Part shown: positions 29,640 through 39,372 of the stretch, in pieces
Layout: each line of letters opens with the position of its first letter
Numbering within the stretch: the stretch's first letter is position 1
Assembly (NCBI GenBank): GCA_019237945.1
Contig: JAFAOG010000299.1
Coordinates: forward strand, 1-39,372
Length of the DNA stretch: 39,372 nucleotides
Direction: 5' to 3'
Origin: Deltaproteobacteria bacterium
GTDB taxonomy: Bacteria; Myxococcota_A; Polyangia; Haliangiales; Haliangiaceae
The notes under the pieces: generated by a model
Database searches by the model: none
What the model saw: only the letters and a program-made list of their open reading frames with translations
Told to the model about the DNA's origin: nothing
Translations under genes and position numbers: made by a program

Positions 29640-29655
29640 GCGCATGAACATGCGC
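29640..29655. promoter_or_regulatory. Palindromic operator copy 3 (upstream of the sensor kinase gene)
   Basis: GCGCATGAACATGCGC, identical to copy 1 over all 16 bases. Its core starts 40 bp upstream of GTG 29602. TACGAT, a -10-like hexamer, follows 26 bp after the core on the coding strand. It lies in the 131-bp gap between the kinase and clpP, so it could also affect clpP. Confidence 0.75.
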
Positions 29656-29733
29656 TCCCGGGCCTGCCCTCCCCGATGAGCTAGTGGCCAGGCGCGTTGC
29701 ATGGCCTCCGCCAGCCTCGTAGAGTCAAAGGGC

Positions 29734-30363
29734 ATGAAACCGACGATGAACTACCTGATTCCGACGGTCATCGAGCAGACCCATCGCGGCGAGCGTGGCT
29801 GGGACATCTTCTCGCGCCTGCTCAAGGACCGCATCGTGTTCCTCGGGACGCCGATCGATGATCAGGTCGCGAACGTCGTGATCGCCCAGCTCCTGTTCCT
29901 CGACTCGGAGGAGCCGGAGAAGGACATCATGCTCTACATCAACTCGCCGGGCGGTCACGTCTCCGCGGGCCTCGCGATCTACGACACGATGCAGTACCTG
30001 CACTGCGACGTCGCGACGATCTGCATGGGCCAGGCGGCGTCGATGGGCAGCTTCCTGCTCGCCGCGGGCACCAAGGGCAAGCGCTACGCCCTGCCCCACT
30101 CGCGCGTGATGATTCACCAGCCGCTCGCGGGCTTCCAGGGTCAGGCGACCGACATCGAGATCCACACCAAGGAGATCTTGAAGACGCGCGACACCCTGAA
30201 TGACCTCTACTCGCGGCACACGGGTCAGCCGGTCGAGAAGATCAAGACCGACACGGATCGAGACAACTTCATGTCGGCCGGCGCGGCGAAGGAATACGGC
30301 ATCATCGACGAGGTGCTGATCACCGCGAAGAAGAAGCCCGACGAGCGCTCCGACAAGAAGTAG
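29734..30363 (+). CDS. clpP: ATP-dependent Clp protease proteolytic subunit
   Basis: The protein has 209 residues from ATG 29734; ATG 29701 and 29746 are alternatives. The sequence [27 protein letters not shown] is the ClpP N-terminus, catalytic Ser sits in [11 protein letters not shown], catalytic His in [19 protein letters not shown], and Asp in the DRDNFM region. ClpP forms the 14-mer chamber that works with ClpX, encoded 18 bp downstream. No tig (trigger factor) gene precedes it, unlike the common tig-clpP-clpX order; the large sensor kinase is divergent upstream. Confidence 0.95.
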   Translation: MKPTMNYLIPTVIEQTHRGERGWDIFSRLLKDRIVFLGTPIDDQVANVVIAQLLFLDSEEPEKDIMLYINSPGGHVSAGLAIYDTMQYLHCDVATICMGQAASMGSFLLAAGTKGKRYALPHSRVMIHQPLAGFQGQATDIEIHTKEILKTRDTLNDLYSRHTGQPVEKIKTDTDRDNFMSAGAAKEYGIIDEVLITAKKKPDERSDKK

Positions 30364-30381
30364 GCTAGTCTCTTCCGAGAG

Positions 30382-31644
<1,263 letters not shown>

Positions 31645-31649
31645 GCCGG

Positions 31650-33176
31650 TTAGAGGCTGTCCCAGAAGTCGCAGAGGCTGGTCTTCAGGCCCATCTGCGC
31701 GGACGGCGAATCGGTGAATTGCATGTACGGGTCGGCGGCGGTCCACGCGGGCCAGTCGGCGCTCGGCGTGTGCGTCTTCGCGAACTCGGTCCAGTCCTTC
31801 TGCATCGTCGTCGACAGCGCGGCGCCCGACGCCATGCTGCCGAGCGGATAGTTGTCGTTGCCGAACACGAACGGGATCTCGGAGCTGTGGAACACGCCGA
31901 GGCCCTGCGCGAACGGGTTGTCGAGCGGGCGCTCGAACGAGTAGCGGTAGACCTGCGTGGCGGGCGCGACCGCGCGGGCGAGCCGGCGAGCCGGGCACAC
32001 GAAGGCCGAGTCGCCGGTGATCGCGGCGAGCGCGTCATTCGCGCTGGCGTAGCTGGCGACGGGATAGTGCGACACGATCGCGTCGACCTGCTGCGACGTG
32101 TAGCGCACGGCGAGCGCGGCGCGCATCTCGGTCTCGTCGGCGACGGGCTTCGCATAGATCATGGCGTGGAACAGCGTGCCTTCGTCCTTGTTCGTGCCGA
32201 CGATCAGCGGGCGCGGCTGCGCCGGCGACATGAATGCCTGCGAGAGCGGCTTCTCGATCACGAAGCCGTCGACGTTCGGCAGCCCGTTCGCCAGGATCGC
32301 GCTCTGGTAGAACGGCCCACCCGGCGTCTGCGTCACGGGCTGCGGCAGCTTCGTCGCGGCGAGCAGGTCATCGGCGCTCTTGCCGCGCATGCAGCCGAGG
32401 AGATCGCCGCCCGTGCAGCCGAGCTGCGTCGCGAGCGCTTGGCCTTGCGACAGCGCGGTCGCGTGCGTGTTCTCGAGGATCGAGGCGCCGCACAGCCCGC
32501 TCTCGACGATCGCGGCGTCGAACAGATCGTGCGTGCGCGACGAGAAGTACTGCACGCACGTCGAGAAGCCGCCGGCGCTCTCGCCGAACAGCGTGACGTG
32601 CGTGGGGTCGCCGCCGAACGCCGCGATGTTGCGCTGCACCCACTCGAGCGCGGCGCGCTGATCCTCGAGCCCGTAGTTGCCCGACGTCGGGTACGCGCTG
32701 TCCTCGCTGTCGAGCTGCGGCAACGCCATGAAGCCGAACGCGCCGAGTCGGTAGTTGATCGTCACGACGACGACGCCCTGCGCGGCGAGATGATCGCCCG
32801 CGTAGTACTTGTCGCCGCCGCTGCCGAAGATGAACGCGCCGCCGTGCAGCCACACCATCACGGGCAAGTCGTGCGCGCCGCTCGGCGACCACACGTTGAG
32901 ATACAGACAGTCTTCGGTATCGCTCGGCCCCGAGTAGCTCAGCGACTGCGGACATTGATCGCCGACCTGCAGCGCCTCGTGCGTTCCGCTCCACGGCGTC
33001 ACCGGCTGCGGCGCGCGCCACCGCAGATCGCCGACGGGCGGCGCCGCGTACGGAATGCCGAGGAAGTGCCGCACCGTCTCCGTCTTGCCGCCATGAAGCG
33101 TGCCGGAGTCGACGTGCACCGTGAGCTCGTCGCTGCTGCTACACGCGACTACCAGGAGGAGAGCCAGCCACCGCAT
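31650..33176 (-). CDS. Type B carboxylesterase lipoprotein
   Basis: The protein has 508 residues. The signal [12 protein letters not shown] ends in a lipobox (Cys12). The alpha/beta hydrolase domain shows [24 protein letters not shown] (oxyanion hole), [10 protein letters not shown] with nucleophile S200, [10 protein letters not shown] with the acid Glu, and [14 protein letters not shown] with the catalytic His. All carboxylesterase-B landmarks are intact. It should hydrolyse carboxylic esters at the cell surface or in the periplasm. It is divergent from the cytochrome gene, 80 bp away. Confidence 0.9.
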   Translation of the reverse strand: MRWLALLLVVACSSSDELTVHVDSGTLHGGKTETVRHFLGIPYAAPPVGDLRWRAPQPVTPWSGTHEALQVGDQCPQSLSYSGPSDTEDCLYLNVWSPSGAHDLPVMVWLHGGAFIFGSGGDKYYAGDHLAAQGVVVVTINYRLGAFGFMALPQLDSEDSAYPTSGNYGLEDQRAALEWVQRNIAAFGGDPTHVTLFGESAGGFSTCVQYFSSRTHDLFDAAIVESGLCGASILENTHATALSQGQALATQLGCTGGDLLGCMRGKSADDLLAATKLPQPVTQTPGGPFYQSAILANGLPNVDGFVIEKPLSQAFMSPAQPRPLIVGTNKDEGTLFHAMIYAKPVADETEMRAALAVRYTSQQVDAIVSHYPVASYASANDALAAITGDSAFVCPARRLARAVAPATQVYRYSFERPLDNPFAQGLGVFHSSEIPFVFGNDNYPLGSMASGAALSTTMQKDWTEFAKTHTPSADWPAWTAADPYMQFTDSPSAQMGLKTSLCDFWDSL

Positions 33177-33201
33177 CCGCGAGAGTCTACCGGCAGTTAC
33201 G

Positions 33202-33250
33202 GGTGATTTGCGACATCACCGGAGACACCCCCTCTCCTTCCTCGAAGGAG
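33202..33250 (+). promoter_or_regulatory. 5' leader with a hairpin that buries the Shine-Dalgarno
   Basis: GGTGAT (33202-33207) pairs with ATCACC (33215-33220). Next, CTCCTTC (33234-33240) pairs perfectly with GAAGGAG (33244-33250) around a CTC loop, extendable by one GU and one CG pair. The second hairpin contains most of the near-perfect Shine-Dalgarno AAGGAGG that precedes ATG 33257, so it can block ribosome binding. Confidence 0.6.
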
Positions 33251-33256
33251 GGATGG

Positions 33257-35725
33257 ATGCACAAAACTAGCCTCGCACTTGTCCTGTTTGTCACAGCCTG
33301 CGGCAGCGATAGCAAGCCACCGACGGAGGACGCGCCGGAGTCGCCACCGGGCCCGGTGCTCTCGCGGCCATCGAAGTCGAGCACGATCGCGCTGAGCGAT
33401 GACGGCTCGCACGTCGCGATGGTCAACCCGGAAGACGGCTCGCTATCGATCTTCCAGACGTCCGACAACACGCGCATCGCGAAGGTCGCGACGGGCGGCT
33501 CGCCGGCGGGCGTCGTGATCGGCCCCGACTCGAAGACGGCCTACGTCTCGAACCGCGCCGATGGCACGGTGGTGCGCGTCTCGGGGATCGATGGCGGCAC
33601 GCCGGCCGTCGATGCGACCGCGCAGGTCGGCAGCGAGCCGATCGGCCTGGCGCTATCGCCGACCGGCAAGCAGCTGTTCGTCGCCGAGTACGCCGAGTCG
33701 CGCGTCAGCGTGATCGACACCGCGACGATGCAGATCACGAAGTCTCTGCCGATCGATCGCCCGCGCGCGCTGATGGTCACGAACAACGCGGACCAGAGCG
33801 ACGCGGACGAGACGCTCGTCGTCGCGCAGTACTTCGGCACGCCCGCGCCGGGCGGCGAAGCGAAGGACGACGGCCGCACCGGCCACATCGCGCTGATCTC
33901 GCTCGCCGACTTTACGCAGAAGGACATCTCGCTCGCGCCGATCGACTCGGGCTTCCCGAAGGGCGGCGTCTCGACGAACCCCACCGTGCACGCGTCGCCG
34001 AACCAGCTCGGCGCGGTCGCGGTCGCCAACGGGCGCCTCTACGTGACGAGCGTCGCGGCTTCCCCGGAAGGCCCGCCGCGCTTCGACAACAACGTGTTCC
34101 CGGTCGTGTACGTGGCCGATCTGGCCTCGGCGGCCGAGGTGCGCGACGCCACCGGCACCGTCAACCTCGCGCGCAAGGTCTACGACGCGATCCCGTCGCC
34201 GTCGGCCGCCGCGCCGCGGTTCGTGCCGGGTGAGCTCTCCGACCTCGACTTCGTCCCCACCTCGAACGTCGCCTACGTCGTCGGGCGCGCGGGTGACGTG
34301 ATGGTGCGCGTGACGTTCGGCGCGTCGTCGGTCGACATCGGCTCGACGCAGAACAAGGAGATCGACCTCGCGGGCAACACGACGATCGGTCAGTGTCAGG
34401 CGCCGACGGGCGTCGTCGTCGATGCCGCGCATCAGCGCGCGTACGTCAACTGCTGGGTGACGCGCAAGCTCGGCGTCGTCGACCTCGCCGCGCAGTCGCT
34501 GACCGCCGCGATCGAATCCTCCGCCCCGCCGACCGACGCCACTGGCCTCTCGCAGCAGCGCGGTCGCCGCTTCTACTTCACCGGCCGCGGCCGCTGGTCC
34601 GCGAACCCCGCGAACGGCGCGAAGGGCGGCGAAGGCTGGTCCTCGTGCGGCTCGTGCCACCCGGACGGCCTCACCGACAACATGACCTGGATCTTCGGCT
34701 CCGGCCCGCGCCAGACGACGTCGCAGGACGGCACGTTCTCGCACGGCCCGGGCATCCAGAAGCAGCGCATGCTGAACTGGACCGCGATCAACGACGAGCA
34801 CCACGACTTCGAGAACAACACGCGCGGTGTCTCGGGCGGCCTGGGCGCGATCACGACCGCCGCCACGCCCTCCGACTGCGGCCAGCTCGACAAGGAGACG
34901 CAGGTCTCGCTGACCGGCATCGCCGGCGTCGGCCGCCCGCTCAAGGAGATCGCGGACGATCCGAACACCGCCACCTGCGGTCACAAGGACTGGGATGACG
35001 TCGAGGCCTACGTCAAGACGATCCAGCCCGTGCACGCGAAGAAGGCGCTCGACGCCGCCGCCGTCGCCCGCGGTCGCCAGCTGTTCGTCGACGGCAACTG
35101 CGCCAAGTGCCACGGCGGCGCCGGCTGGACGGTCTCGCGCCGCTTCTACACACCGACGTCCGCGACGATGACCTCGCTCGCGAACACGACGATGGCGAAG
35201 CCGAGCTTCTTCCCGTCGACGTGGATGTACGACAACGGCGGCGCCGCGCGCCAGCTCGTCTCGCCGCAGCCGGCGATCGCGAACGCCGACGCCACCGGAC
35301 CGGCCGAGCCCAATGCAGTCGCCGTCGCGCAGTCGTTCTGCTCGCTGCGCAACGTCGGCACCTTCGGCGTCCCCGGCGATACGTCGGCGACCGATGCGCT
35401 CGAGCTGCGCCCGGCGAACGGCGCCCTGACCCGCGCCGAAGGCCGAGGCGGCTACAACGTCCCGTCGCTCTACGGCCTGGCGCTGGGCGCCCCATACCTG
35501 CACCACGGCCAGTCGCCCTCGCTCCAGGATCTCTTCAGCAACACCGCGTGGGGCTTTCACACCAACGCCGGCAACGCGAACTTCAGCGTGACGCTCGCGG
35601 GCGCGGGCAAGGTCGACGACCTCGTCGCCTTCCTGCTCTCGATCGACGCGTCGACTCCGGAGATCGACGTGCCGACGGATGCCCAGAGCGGCAGCTCGTT
35701 CGACGCCTGCCCGGCGAGCTTCTAG
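33257..35725 (+). CDS. YVTN beta-propeller fused to diheme cytochrome c, lipoprotein
   Basis: The protein has 822 residues. ATG 33257 follows a strong Shine-Dalgarno (AAGGAGG). The signal HKTSLALVLFVTAC places the lipidated Cys at 15. Residues about 40-440 form a YVTN/YncE-like propeller (STIALSDDGSHVAMVNPEDGSLSIF, GSPAGVVIGPDSKTAYVSN, GLALSPTGKQLFVAEYAESRVSVID). The C-terminal half binds two hemes c: CGSCH at 464-468 and CAKCH at 615-619. The layout resembles cytochrome c peroxidase/MauG-type diheme proteins joined to a propeller. It is an envelope electron-transfer protein; the partner is unknown. Confidence 0.88.
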   Translation: MHKTSLALVLFVTACGSDSKPPTEDAPESPPGPVLSRPSKSSTIALSDDGSHVAMVNPEDGSLSIFQTSDNTRIAKVATGGSPAGVVIGPDSKTAYVSNRADGTVVRVSGIDGGTPAVDATAQVGSEPIGLALSPTGKQLFVAEYAESRVSVIDTATMQITKSLPIDRPRALMVTNNADQSDADETLVVAQYFGTPAPGGEAKDDGRTGHIALISLADFTQKDISLAPIDSGFPKGGVSTNPTVHASPNQLGAVAVANGRLYVTSVAASPEGPPRFDNNVFPVVYVADLASAAEVRDATGTVNLARKVYDAIPSPSAAAPRFVPGELSDLDFVPTSNVAYVVGRAGDVMVRVTFGASSVDIGSTQNKEIDLAGNTTIGQCQAPTGVVVDAAHQRAYVNCWVTRKLGVVDLAAQSLTAAIESSAPPTDATGLSQQRGRRFYFTGRGRWSANPANGAKGGEGWSSCGSCHPDGLTDNMTWIFGSGPRQTTSQDGTFSHGPGIQKQRMLNWTAINDEHHDFENNTRGVSGGLGAITTAATPSDCGQLDKETQVSLTGIAGVGRPLKEIADDPNTATCGHKDWDDVEAYVKTIQPVHAKKALDAAAVARGRQLFVDGNCAKCHGGAGWTVSRRFYTPTSATMTSLANTTMAKPSFFPSTWMYDNGGAARQLVSPQPAIANADATGPAEPNAVAVAQSFCSLRNVGTFGVPGDTSATDALELRPANGALTRAEGRGGYNVPSLYGLALGAPYLHHGQSPSLQDLFSNTAWGFHTNAGNANFSVTLAGAGKVDDLVAFLLSIDASTPEIDVPTDAQSGSSFDACPASF

Positions 35726-35760
35726 CCTCGCTCTCGCATCGTCGCGGCCACGGGTACACT

Positions 35761-37611
35761 GTGCCCGTGGCCGATGTCTTTTCGCGAGTCGACTGGGCGC
35801 TCCGCTCGCCCGAATTCGGCCCGCTGGAGGATTTTCCGACGAGCTGGGGTGAACGCTGGGTCGTCACACCAGTGCGCACGCCGGGCATCGACGATCCTGA
35901 TCTCAACTGGGGTCTGTGGAACCAGTGGGCGAGTCTGCCTTCGCATCGCAGGATCCTCGAGCCGATCGCGTGCGACCGCGAGCTGCGCGTGTTCTATCCG
36001 GCCGTCGACTGGGCGTGGCAGCCGGAGTCGATCGAGAACGAGAGAGTCGCGCGTCAGGTCGCGACCTGGGGCATCGAGATCGCGCGCGCGTTCGACTTCA
36101 TTCGCGTGTGCGTGGCCGAGTCGGAGCTTGCATGGTTCACGTGTCCGTTCGTGAAGGTCACCATCCACGGCGATGTTCGCCTTGGCTTCTACAATCCCGC
36201 GGGCGGCGTCGAGCTGATGCGGCGCGCTCCTCCGGAGGTGATCGAGACATTTCCGGCGGCTACAGAACGCGCATGCGTGTACGCGGTTGGGCAGTTGTTG
36301 CTGACGCTCATCTCCGTGAGCGCGAAGGCCTCGAAGACACCGCTCGGCCAAGTGATCATGCGCTGTCTCGATGCGGACCCGGGTCGTCGGTTCCAGAGGC
36401 TGATCGAGCTCCGCGACGCGCTCGTCGTCGTCGGCGGTAACCGCAATGCGAGCACGCTCTACGAGCACGATCGCGCGTTCCTGCTCGCTGACCAGGCGAT
36501 CGGTTTCCACGAGCTCGGGAAGCAGGATTGCTCGGCAACGATGATGAGGCAGGCGGCCTACCTGGCGCCGCAAGCGATGGCGTGGCTCGCGGCGGTGCTC
36601 GACGTCGACGTGTCCCGTAAGCCGCCTGAACCGGCCCCCGCCGTCGTGAATGAGGTCAAGCCCGCGCCTCCGCCGCCGAGCCGCACGCGGAACTGGCGCG
36701 ACGTCCGGGAGACCGCGCGCATGCACATGGAAGCCGGGCGCTATCGAGACGCGCTTGCACTGTTCCATACGTCCGTGCTGACCGAAGATCACGCGTTCGA
36801 GATCCTCAGCGGCACCGCGCGAGCGCATCTCTTGCTGCACGAGTACGCCAGCGCCGTGAAGTTCGCCGAGGAGGCGCTCGCGTGCGATCCCAAGAGCGAG
36901 AGCGCCCACTCGACGCTTGCCGAAGCGCGCTTCAAGCGTCGCGAGTTTGGTCAGGCCCTGGCCGCGGTGAGTGCGTGGACGCTCGCGCGCCCGCACGATG
37001 GCCATGCCCACTACGTCGCCGCGAAGGCGCTCCTCGGCCTCGGACGTCTCTCCGAAGCCCGCGATGCATGCGAACGCGCGATGGAGATAGCGCCGAAGCA
37101 TCTGCCTGCAATGATGCTGCGCCGCCAGATCAATCGAATGATCAAGCGCGCGCGTGTGCAGGCCGGTAAGTCGCAACACGGGCCGACGGACCTACCAGAA
37201 CAGCTCCGCGATCTACGGCCGCTGCTCGTCGCTGGGAAGACGGCCGAGGCCATCGCGATCCTGGAGCGACCGGAACACGCGAAGGATTCGGCCGCGATGC
37301 TGCTGCGCGCGGACCTGCTGGCCTTCGCCGAGCAGCTCGAAGCGGCGGATGCGGTCTACGCTGCCCTGACAGGGCTCACCGCCGGCGTCGGGCGCTCGAT
37401 CATCCTCGTCAAGCTCGGGCGTCCCACCGACGCACTCGCGCTGTGCGACACGCTCGTCAAGGAGCATCCGAACGCCGCCGAGGCGCACGAGGCGCGTGCG
37501 CTCGCGTTGCAGGCGCTCAACCGGCTCACCGAAGCGGACGACGAGATGCGGCGCGCCGTTGCGGCCGATCGGCAGCGGTCTCAGATGCGCGTCCAGCTCG
37601 CGAAGCCGTAG
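35761..37611 (+). CDS. Pseudokinase-like domain with TPR repeats
   Basis: The protein has 616 residues, from GTG 35761 (GTG 35767 is near). Residues about 1-235 follow the plan of a Ser/Thr kinase but without its key residues. RILEPIACDRELRVFYPAVDW mimics the hinge region, FVKVTIHGDVRLGFYNPAG stands where the catalytic loop and DFG normally lie, and LGQVIMRCLDADPGRRFQRLIELRDAL is a typical kinase C-lobe end. No VAIK Lys, HRD or DFG is seen. After a Pro-rich linker, TPR-like helices run from about 325 to the end (GRYRDALALFHTSVL, YASAVKFAEEALACDP, GRLSEARDACERAMEIAP). Probably a scaffold protein. It ends five bases before the convergent kinase gene. Confidence 0.65.
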   Translation: MPVADVFSRVDWALRSPEFGPLEDFPTSWGERWVVTPVRTPGIDDPDLNWGLWNQWASLPSHRRILEPIACDRELRVFYPAVDWAWQPESIENERVARQVATWGIEIARAFDFIRVCVAESELAWFTCPFVKVTIHGDVRLGFYNPAGGVELMRRAPPEVIETFPAATERACVYAVGQLLLTLISVSAKASKTPLGQVIMRCLDADPGRRFQRLIELRDALVVVGGNRNASTLYEHDRAFLLADQAIGFHELGKQDCSATMMRQAAYLAPQAMAWLAAVLDVDVSRKPPEPAPAVVNEVKPAPPPPSRTRNWRDVRETARMHMEAGRYRDALALFHTSVLTEDHAFEILSGTARAHLLLHEYASAVKFAEEALACDPKSESAHSTLAEARFKRREFGQALAAVSAWTLARPHDGHAHYVAAKALLGLGRLSEARDACERAMEIAPKHLPAMMLRRQINRMIKRARVQAGKSQHGPTDLPEQLRDLRPLLVAGKTAEAIAILERPEHAKDSAAMLLRADLLAFAEQLEAADAVYAALTGLTAGVGRSIILVKLGRPTDALALCDTLVKEHPNAAEAHEARALALQALNRLTEADDEMRRAVAADRQRSQMRVQLAKP

Positions 37612-37616
37612 GGCGA

Positions 37617-38693
37617 TCAGGCCTCGGGCGGCGGTAGCTCGACCACGAAGCGCGCGCCTCCGCCCGGGCGTTCCTCGACGCGGATCTGGCCGCGGTGGCC
37701 GTCGACGATTCGCTTGCAGATCGCGAGGCCGAGGCCCATGCCCGTGCCTGCCGCGCGGTCGGTGTCGTGGTGGCCTCGGGCGAACGGCTCGAAGATGCGG
37801 GTGCGCTGGTCGGGCGAGATGCCGGGGCCGCGGTCCTCGACGGTGAAGCATGGGCCGGGGCCGACCGTGATCGTGACTTTTTCGCCGTCCGGCGAGTGGT
37901 CGATCGCGTTGCGGAGGAGGTTGTCGGCGACGATGCGGATCGCGTCAGCGTCGATCTCGGCCGGGGTCGGGTTGCCCGGGGCGACGTCGAGCGTGATCTT
38001 GCGGTCGTTCGCGATCGCCTGGAGGCGCTCGGCGACGGCGGCGACCAGCGGGCGAAGATCGGCTCGGGCGTGGGTGAGGCCGGCGGCGCCTGCGCGCGAG
38101 AGGAGCAGGAGCTTGTCGACGAGGAGCGTCATGCGCTGGACCTCGGCGAGGGTGTCGTCGGCGACGCGTTCCCAGTGGGCGGGTTCGCGCGGTTTGCGGC
38201 GGGCGACCTCGAGGTTGGTCGAGATCACCGTGAGCGGGGTGCGGAGCTCGTGCGAGGCGTCGGCGGCGAACTGGCGCTGAGCAGCGACGCCGCGTTCGAC
38301 GCGGGCGAGCACGCCGTTGAGCGCGTCGGAGAGGCGGTCGAGCGGGTCGTTGGCGTCGGAGACCGGGAGGCGTTGATCGAGTTGCTCGCCCGTCATGCCG
38401 CGCGCGGAGGCGATGACGGTGTCCAGGCGCTGGGTCGTGCCGCGCGTGAGCTGGCGGCCGAGGAGGACGGCGAGGCCGAGGGAGAATGGGAGGGCGAACG
38501 CGAACGCGATGCCGCATTGCTCGGCGATCTCGAGTGGAGGGTCTTCGATGTCGCCGACGTGCTGGCAGCGCTCGCCGAGCTCGGTGACGTAGATGACGGC
38601 GACCGTGACGGCTCCGAACAGCGCCATGCCGATGATCGTGGCGAGCGCGAGCGAGCGGATGAGGCCGCGGCCAAGGGTGGCGGGCGGTGTCAT
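37617..38693 (-). CDS. Two-TM sensor histidine kinase (HAMP, HisKA)
   Basis: The protein has 358 residues. TM1 (about 14-35) and TM2 (about 62-80) enclose a small periplasmic loop with two Cys (ERCQHVGDIEDPPLEIAEQC) that could form a disulfide. A HAMP linker (about 80-135) leads to the H box FAADASHELRTPLTVIS (H148), then N box ADNLLRNAIDHS, DRGPGI, FEPFARG and GTGMGLGLAICKRIV. It is coupled to the OmpR-type regulator: its ATG overlaps the regulator stop (ATGA). Confidence 0.92.
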   Translation of the reverse strand: MTPPATLGRGLIRSLALATIIGMALFGAVTVAVIYVTELGERCQHVGDIEDPPLEIAEQCGIAFAFALPFSLGLAVLLGRQLTRGTTQRLDTVIASARGMTGEQLDQRLPVSDANDPLDRLSDALNGVLARVERGVAAQRQFAADASHELRTPLTVISTNLEVARRKPREPAHWERVADDTLAEVQRMTLLVDKLLLLSRAGAAGLTHARADLRPLVAAVAERLQAIANDRKITLDVAPGNPTPAEIDADAIRIVADNLLRNAIDHSPDGEKVTITVGPGPCFTVEDRGPGISPDQRTRIFEPFARGHHDTDRAAGTGMGLGLAICKRIVDGHRGQIRVEERPGGGARFVVELPPPEA

Positions 38694-39355
38694 GCCGAGA
38701 CCGTGAGGCGGATGCCGGCGCCGCGGACGGTCTCGATCGTGATCGGGAAGCCGGTGAGCTTCTTGCGGAGGTGGGTCAGGTGGACGTCGATCACGTTGGT
38801 GCCGGGATCGAACTCGTAGCCGAAGGCCTCGCGGAGAATTTCGGCTCGCGTGACGACCTCGCCGCGGCGGCGGACGAGCGTGCCGAGGAGGGCGTACTCG
38901 CGCGGCGAGAGCGAGACGGACTTGCCCTCGGATTCGACGACGAGATCGTCTCGCATCACGAGCGGGACGTCGTTCGACGGGGCCCAGCGCGGGCCGCCCG
39001 CGCGGCGGGTGAGTGCGCCGATGCGTGCGACGAGCTCGGCGAACGCGAACGGCTTGACGAGGTAGTCGTCGGCGCCGGCATCGAGGGCGGCGACGCGAGC
39101 ATCGACGGCATCGCGCGCGGTGAGCACGAGGACGGGAACGTTGATACGCGCGGCGCGCAGCTCCTTGAGCACGTCGAGGCCGTCGCGATCGGGAAGACCG
39201 AGGTCGAGGATCATCAGATCGAGATCGCGGCGCAGACCGCGCGCGATCGCTTTCGCGGCGGTATCGAGGACGTCGACGGTATAGCCGTCCTCCGCGAGAC
39301 CATCGCGGATCGTGCCGGCCAGCTGATGATTGTCTTCGACGAGGACGATGTGCAC
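38690..39355 (-). CDS. OmpR/PhoB-type response regulator
   Basis: The protein has 221 residues. The receiver has acidic E7/D8, phospho-acceptor D51 (LMILDLGLPDRDGLDVL) and Lys in YLVKPFAF. The winged-helix DNA-binding domain is LSPREYALLGTLVRRRGEVVTRAEIL ... VIDVHLTHLRKKL ... IETVRGAGIRL. It is the partner of the kinase translated next. The start is GTG 39355, near the right edge of the window, so its promoter is mostly outside. Confidence 0.94.
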   Translation of the reverse strand: MHIVLVEDNHQLAGTIRDGLAEDGYTVDVLDTAAKAIARGLRRDLDLMILDLGLPDRDGLDVLKELRAARINVPVLVLTARDAVDARVAALDAGADDYLVKPFAFAELVARIGALTRRAGGPRWAPSNDVPLVMRDDLVVESEGKSVSLSPREYALLGTLVRRRGEVVTRAEILREAFGYEFDPGTNVIDVHLTHLRKKLTGFPITIETVRGAGIRLTVSA

Positions 39356-39372
39356 GAGCGGAGGATACGTCA

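Noticed and set aside
29697-29725. TTGCAT-N17-TAGAGT as a clpP promoter
   Set aside because: Only half of the -35 bases match, and the start would be two bases before the ATG; too weak to list as a feature.

Overview
The window is a GC-rich, very gene-dense bacterial chromosome segment (about 39 kb). It looks like a member of the Myxococcota, perhaps of the Haliangium/Kofleria type. The grounds are the strong G/C bias at third codon positions, the many short secreted lipoproteins, two sigma-54-dependent regulators (one with an FHA domain), a reg_prop/Y_Y_Y histidine kinase, a YVTN-propeller cytochrome lipoprotein, and remnants of the lipoprotein type that starts with a Cys-Asp-Arg-Val-Phe-Gly motif. 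Species cannot be fixed from this sequence. I saw no rRNA, tRNA or CRISPR array. No gap longer than 300 bp lacks a feature; the longest is about 298 bp (4133-4430) and holds an AT-rich promoter-like stretch and a 16-bp tandem repeat array.

Layout. 1-2392 (+): the end of a secreted alpha/beta hydrolase, a stand-alone MshEN (c-di-GMP-binding type) protein and two small exported barrel-like proteins. 2389-4132: a HAD protein (-), a broken glyoxalase-like gene (+) and a REP-associated (Y1, HUH) transposase (-). 4288-8076 (-): the repeat array, an FHA/sigma-54 activator with an upstream rhomboid-like protein that lacks catalytic residues, and two lipoproteins. 8117-12275 (+): tolQ-tolR-tolA-like-tolB followed by a translationally coupled lipin-like (LNS2) HAD lipoprotein. 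12272-15529 (-): cydB, cydA and a CBS-containing site-2 protease. 15628-17201: a cysteine-less OsmC protein, a lipoprotein and a hemerythrin. 17351-19860 (+): an NtrC-type regulator coupled to a histidine kinase with a shortened protoglobin sensor. 19846-23466 (-): a four-gene run (DUF4442, secreted unknown, alpha/beta hydrolase, ribose-phosphate diphosphokinase). 23518-24141 (+): a lipoprotein. 24145-29602 (-): a lipoprotein remnant, a DUF4157 protein, a LuxR-type response regulator and a large sensor kinase. 29734-31644 (+): clpP-clpX. The right end carries a carboxylesterase lipoprotein (-), a propeller/diheme cytochrome (+), a pseudokinase-TPR protein (+) and an OmpR/HisKA two-component pair (-).

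The most interesting signal is at 25993-29655. The kinase, the response regulator and the DUF4157 gene each carry the same palindrome (core GCATG-AA/TT-CATG) 38-40 bp upstream of their start codon. Each palindrome is followed 24-26 bp later by a -10-like element. This looks like a small self-controlled regulon driven by the LuxR-type regulator, with a predicted metalloprotease-like DUF4157 protein as output. Other points of interest are the 16-bp array beside the transposase, a hairpin that buries the perfect Shine-Dalgarno of the cytochrome gene, a sigma-54 promoter almost touching the start codon of an NtrC-type gene, and several enzyme families that appear to have lost their catalytic or cofactor residues (rhomboid, OsmC, protoglobin, kinase).
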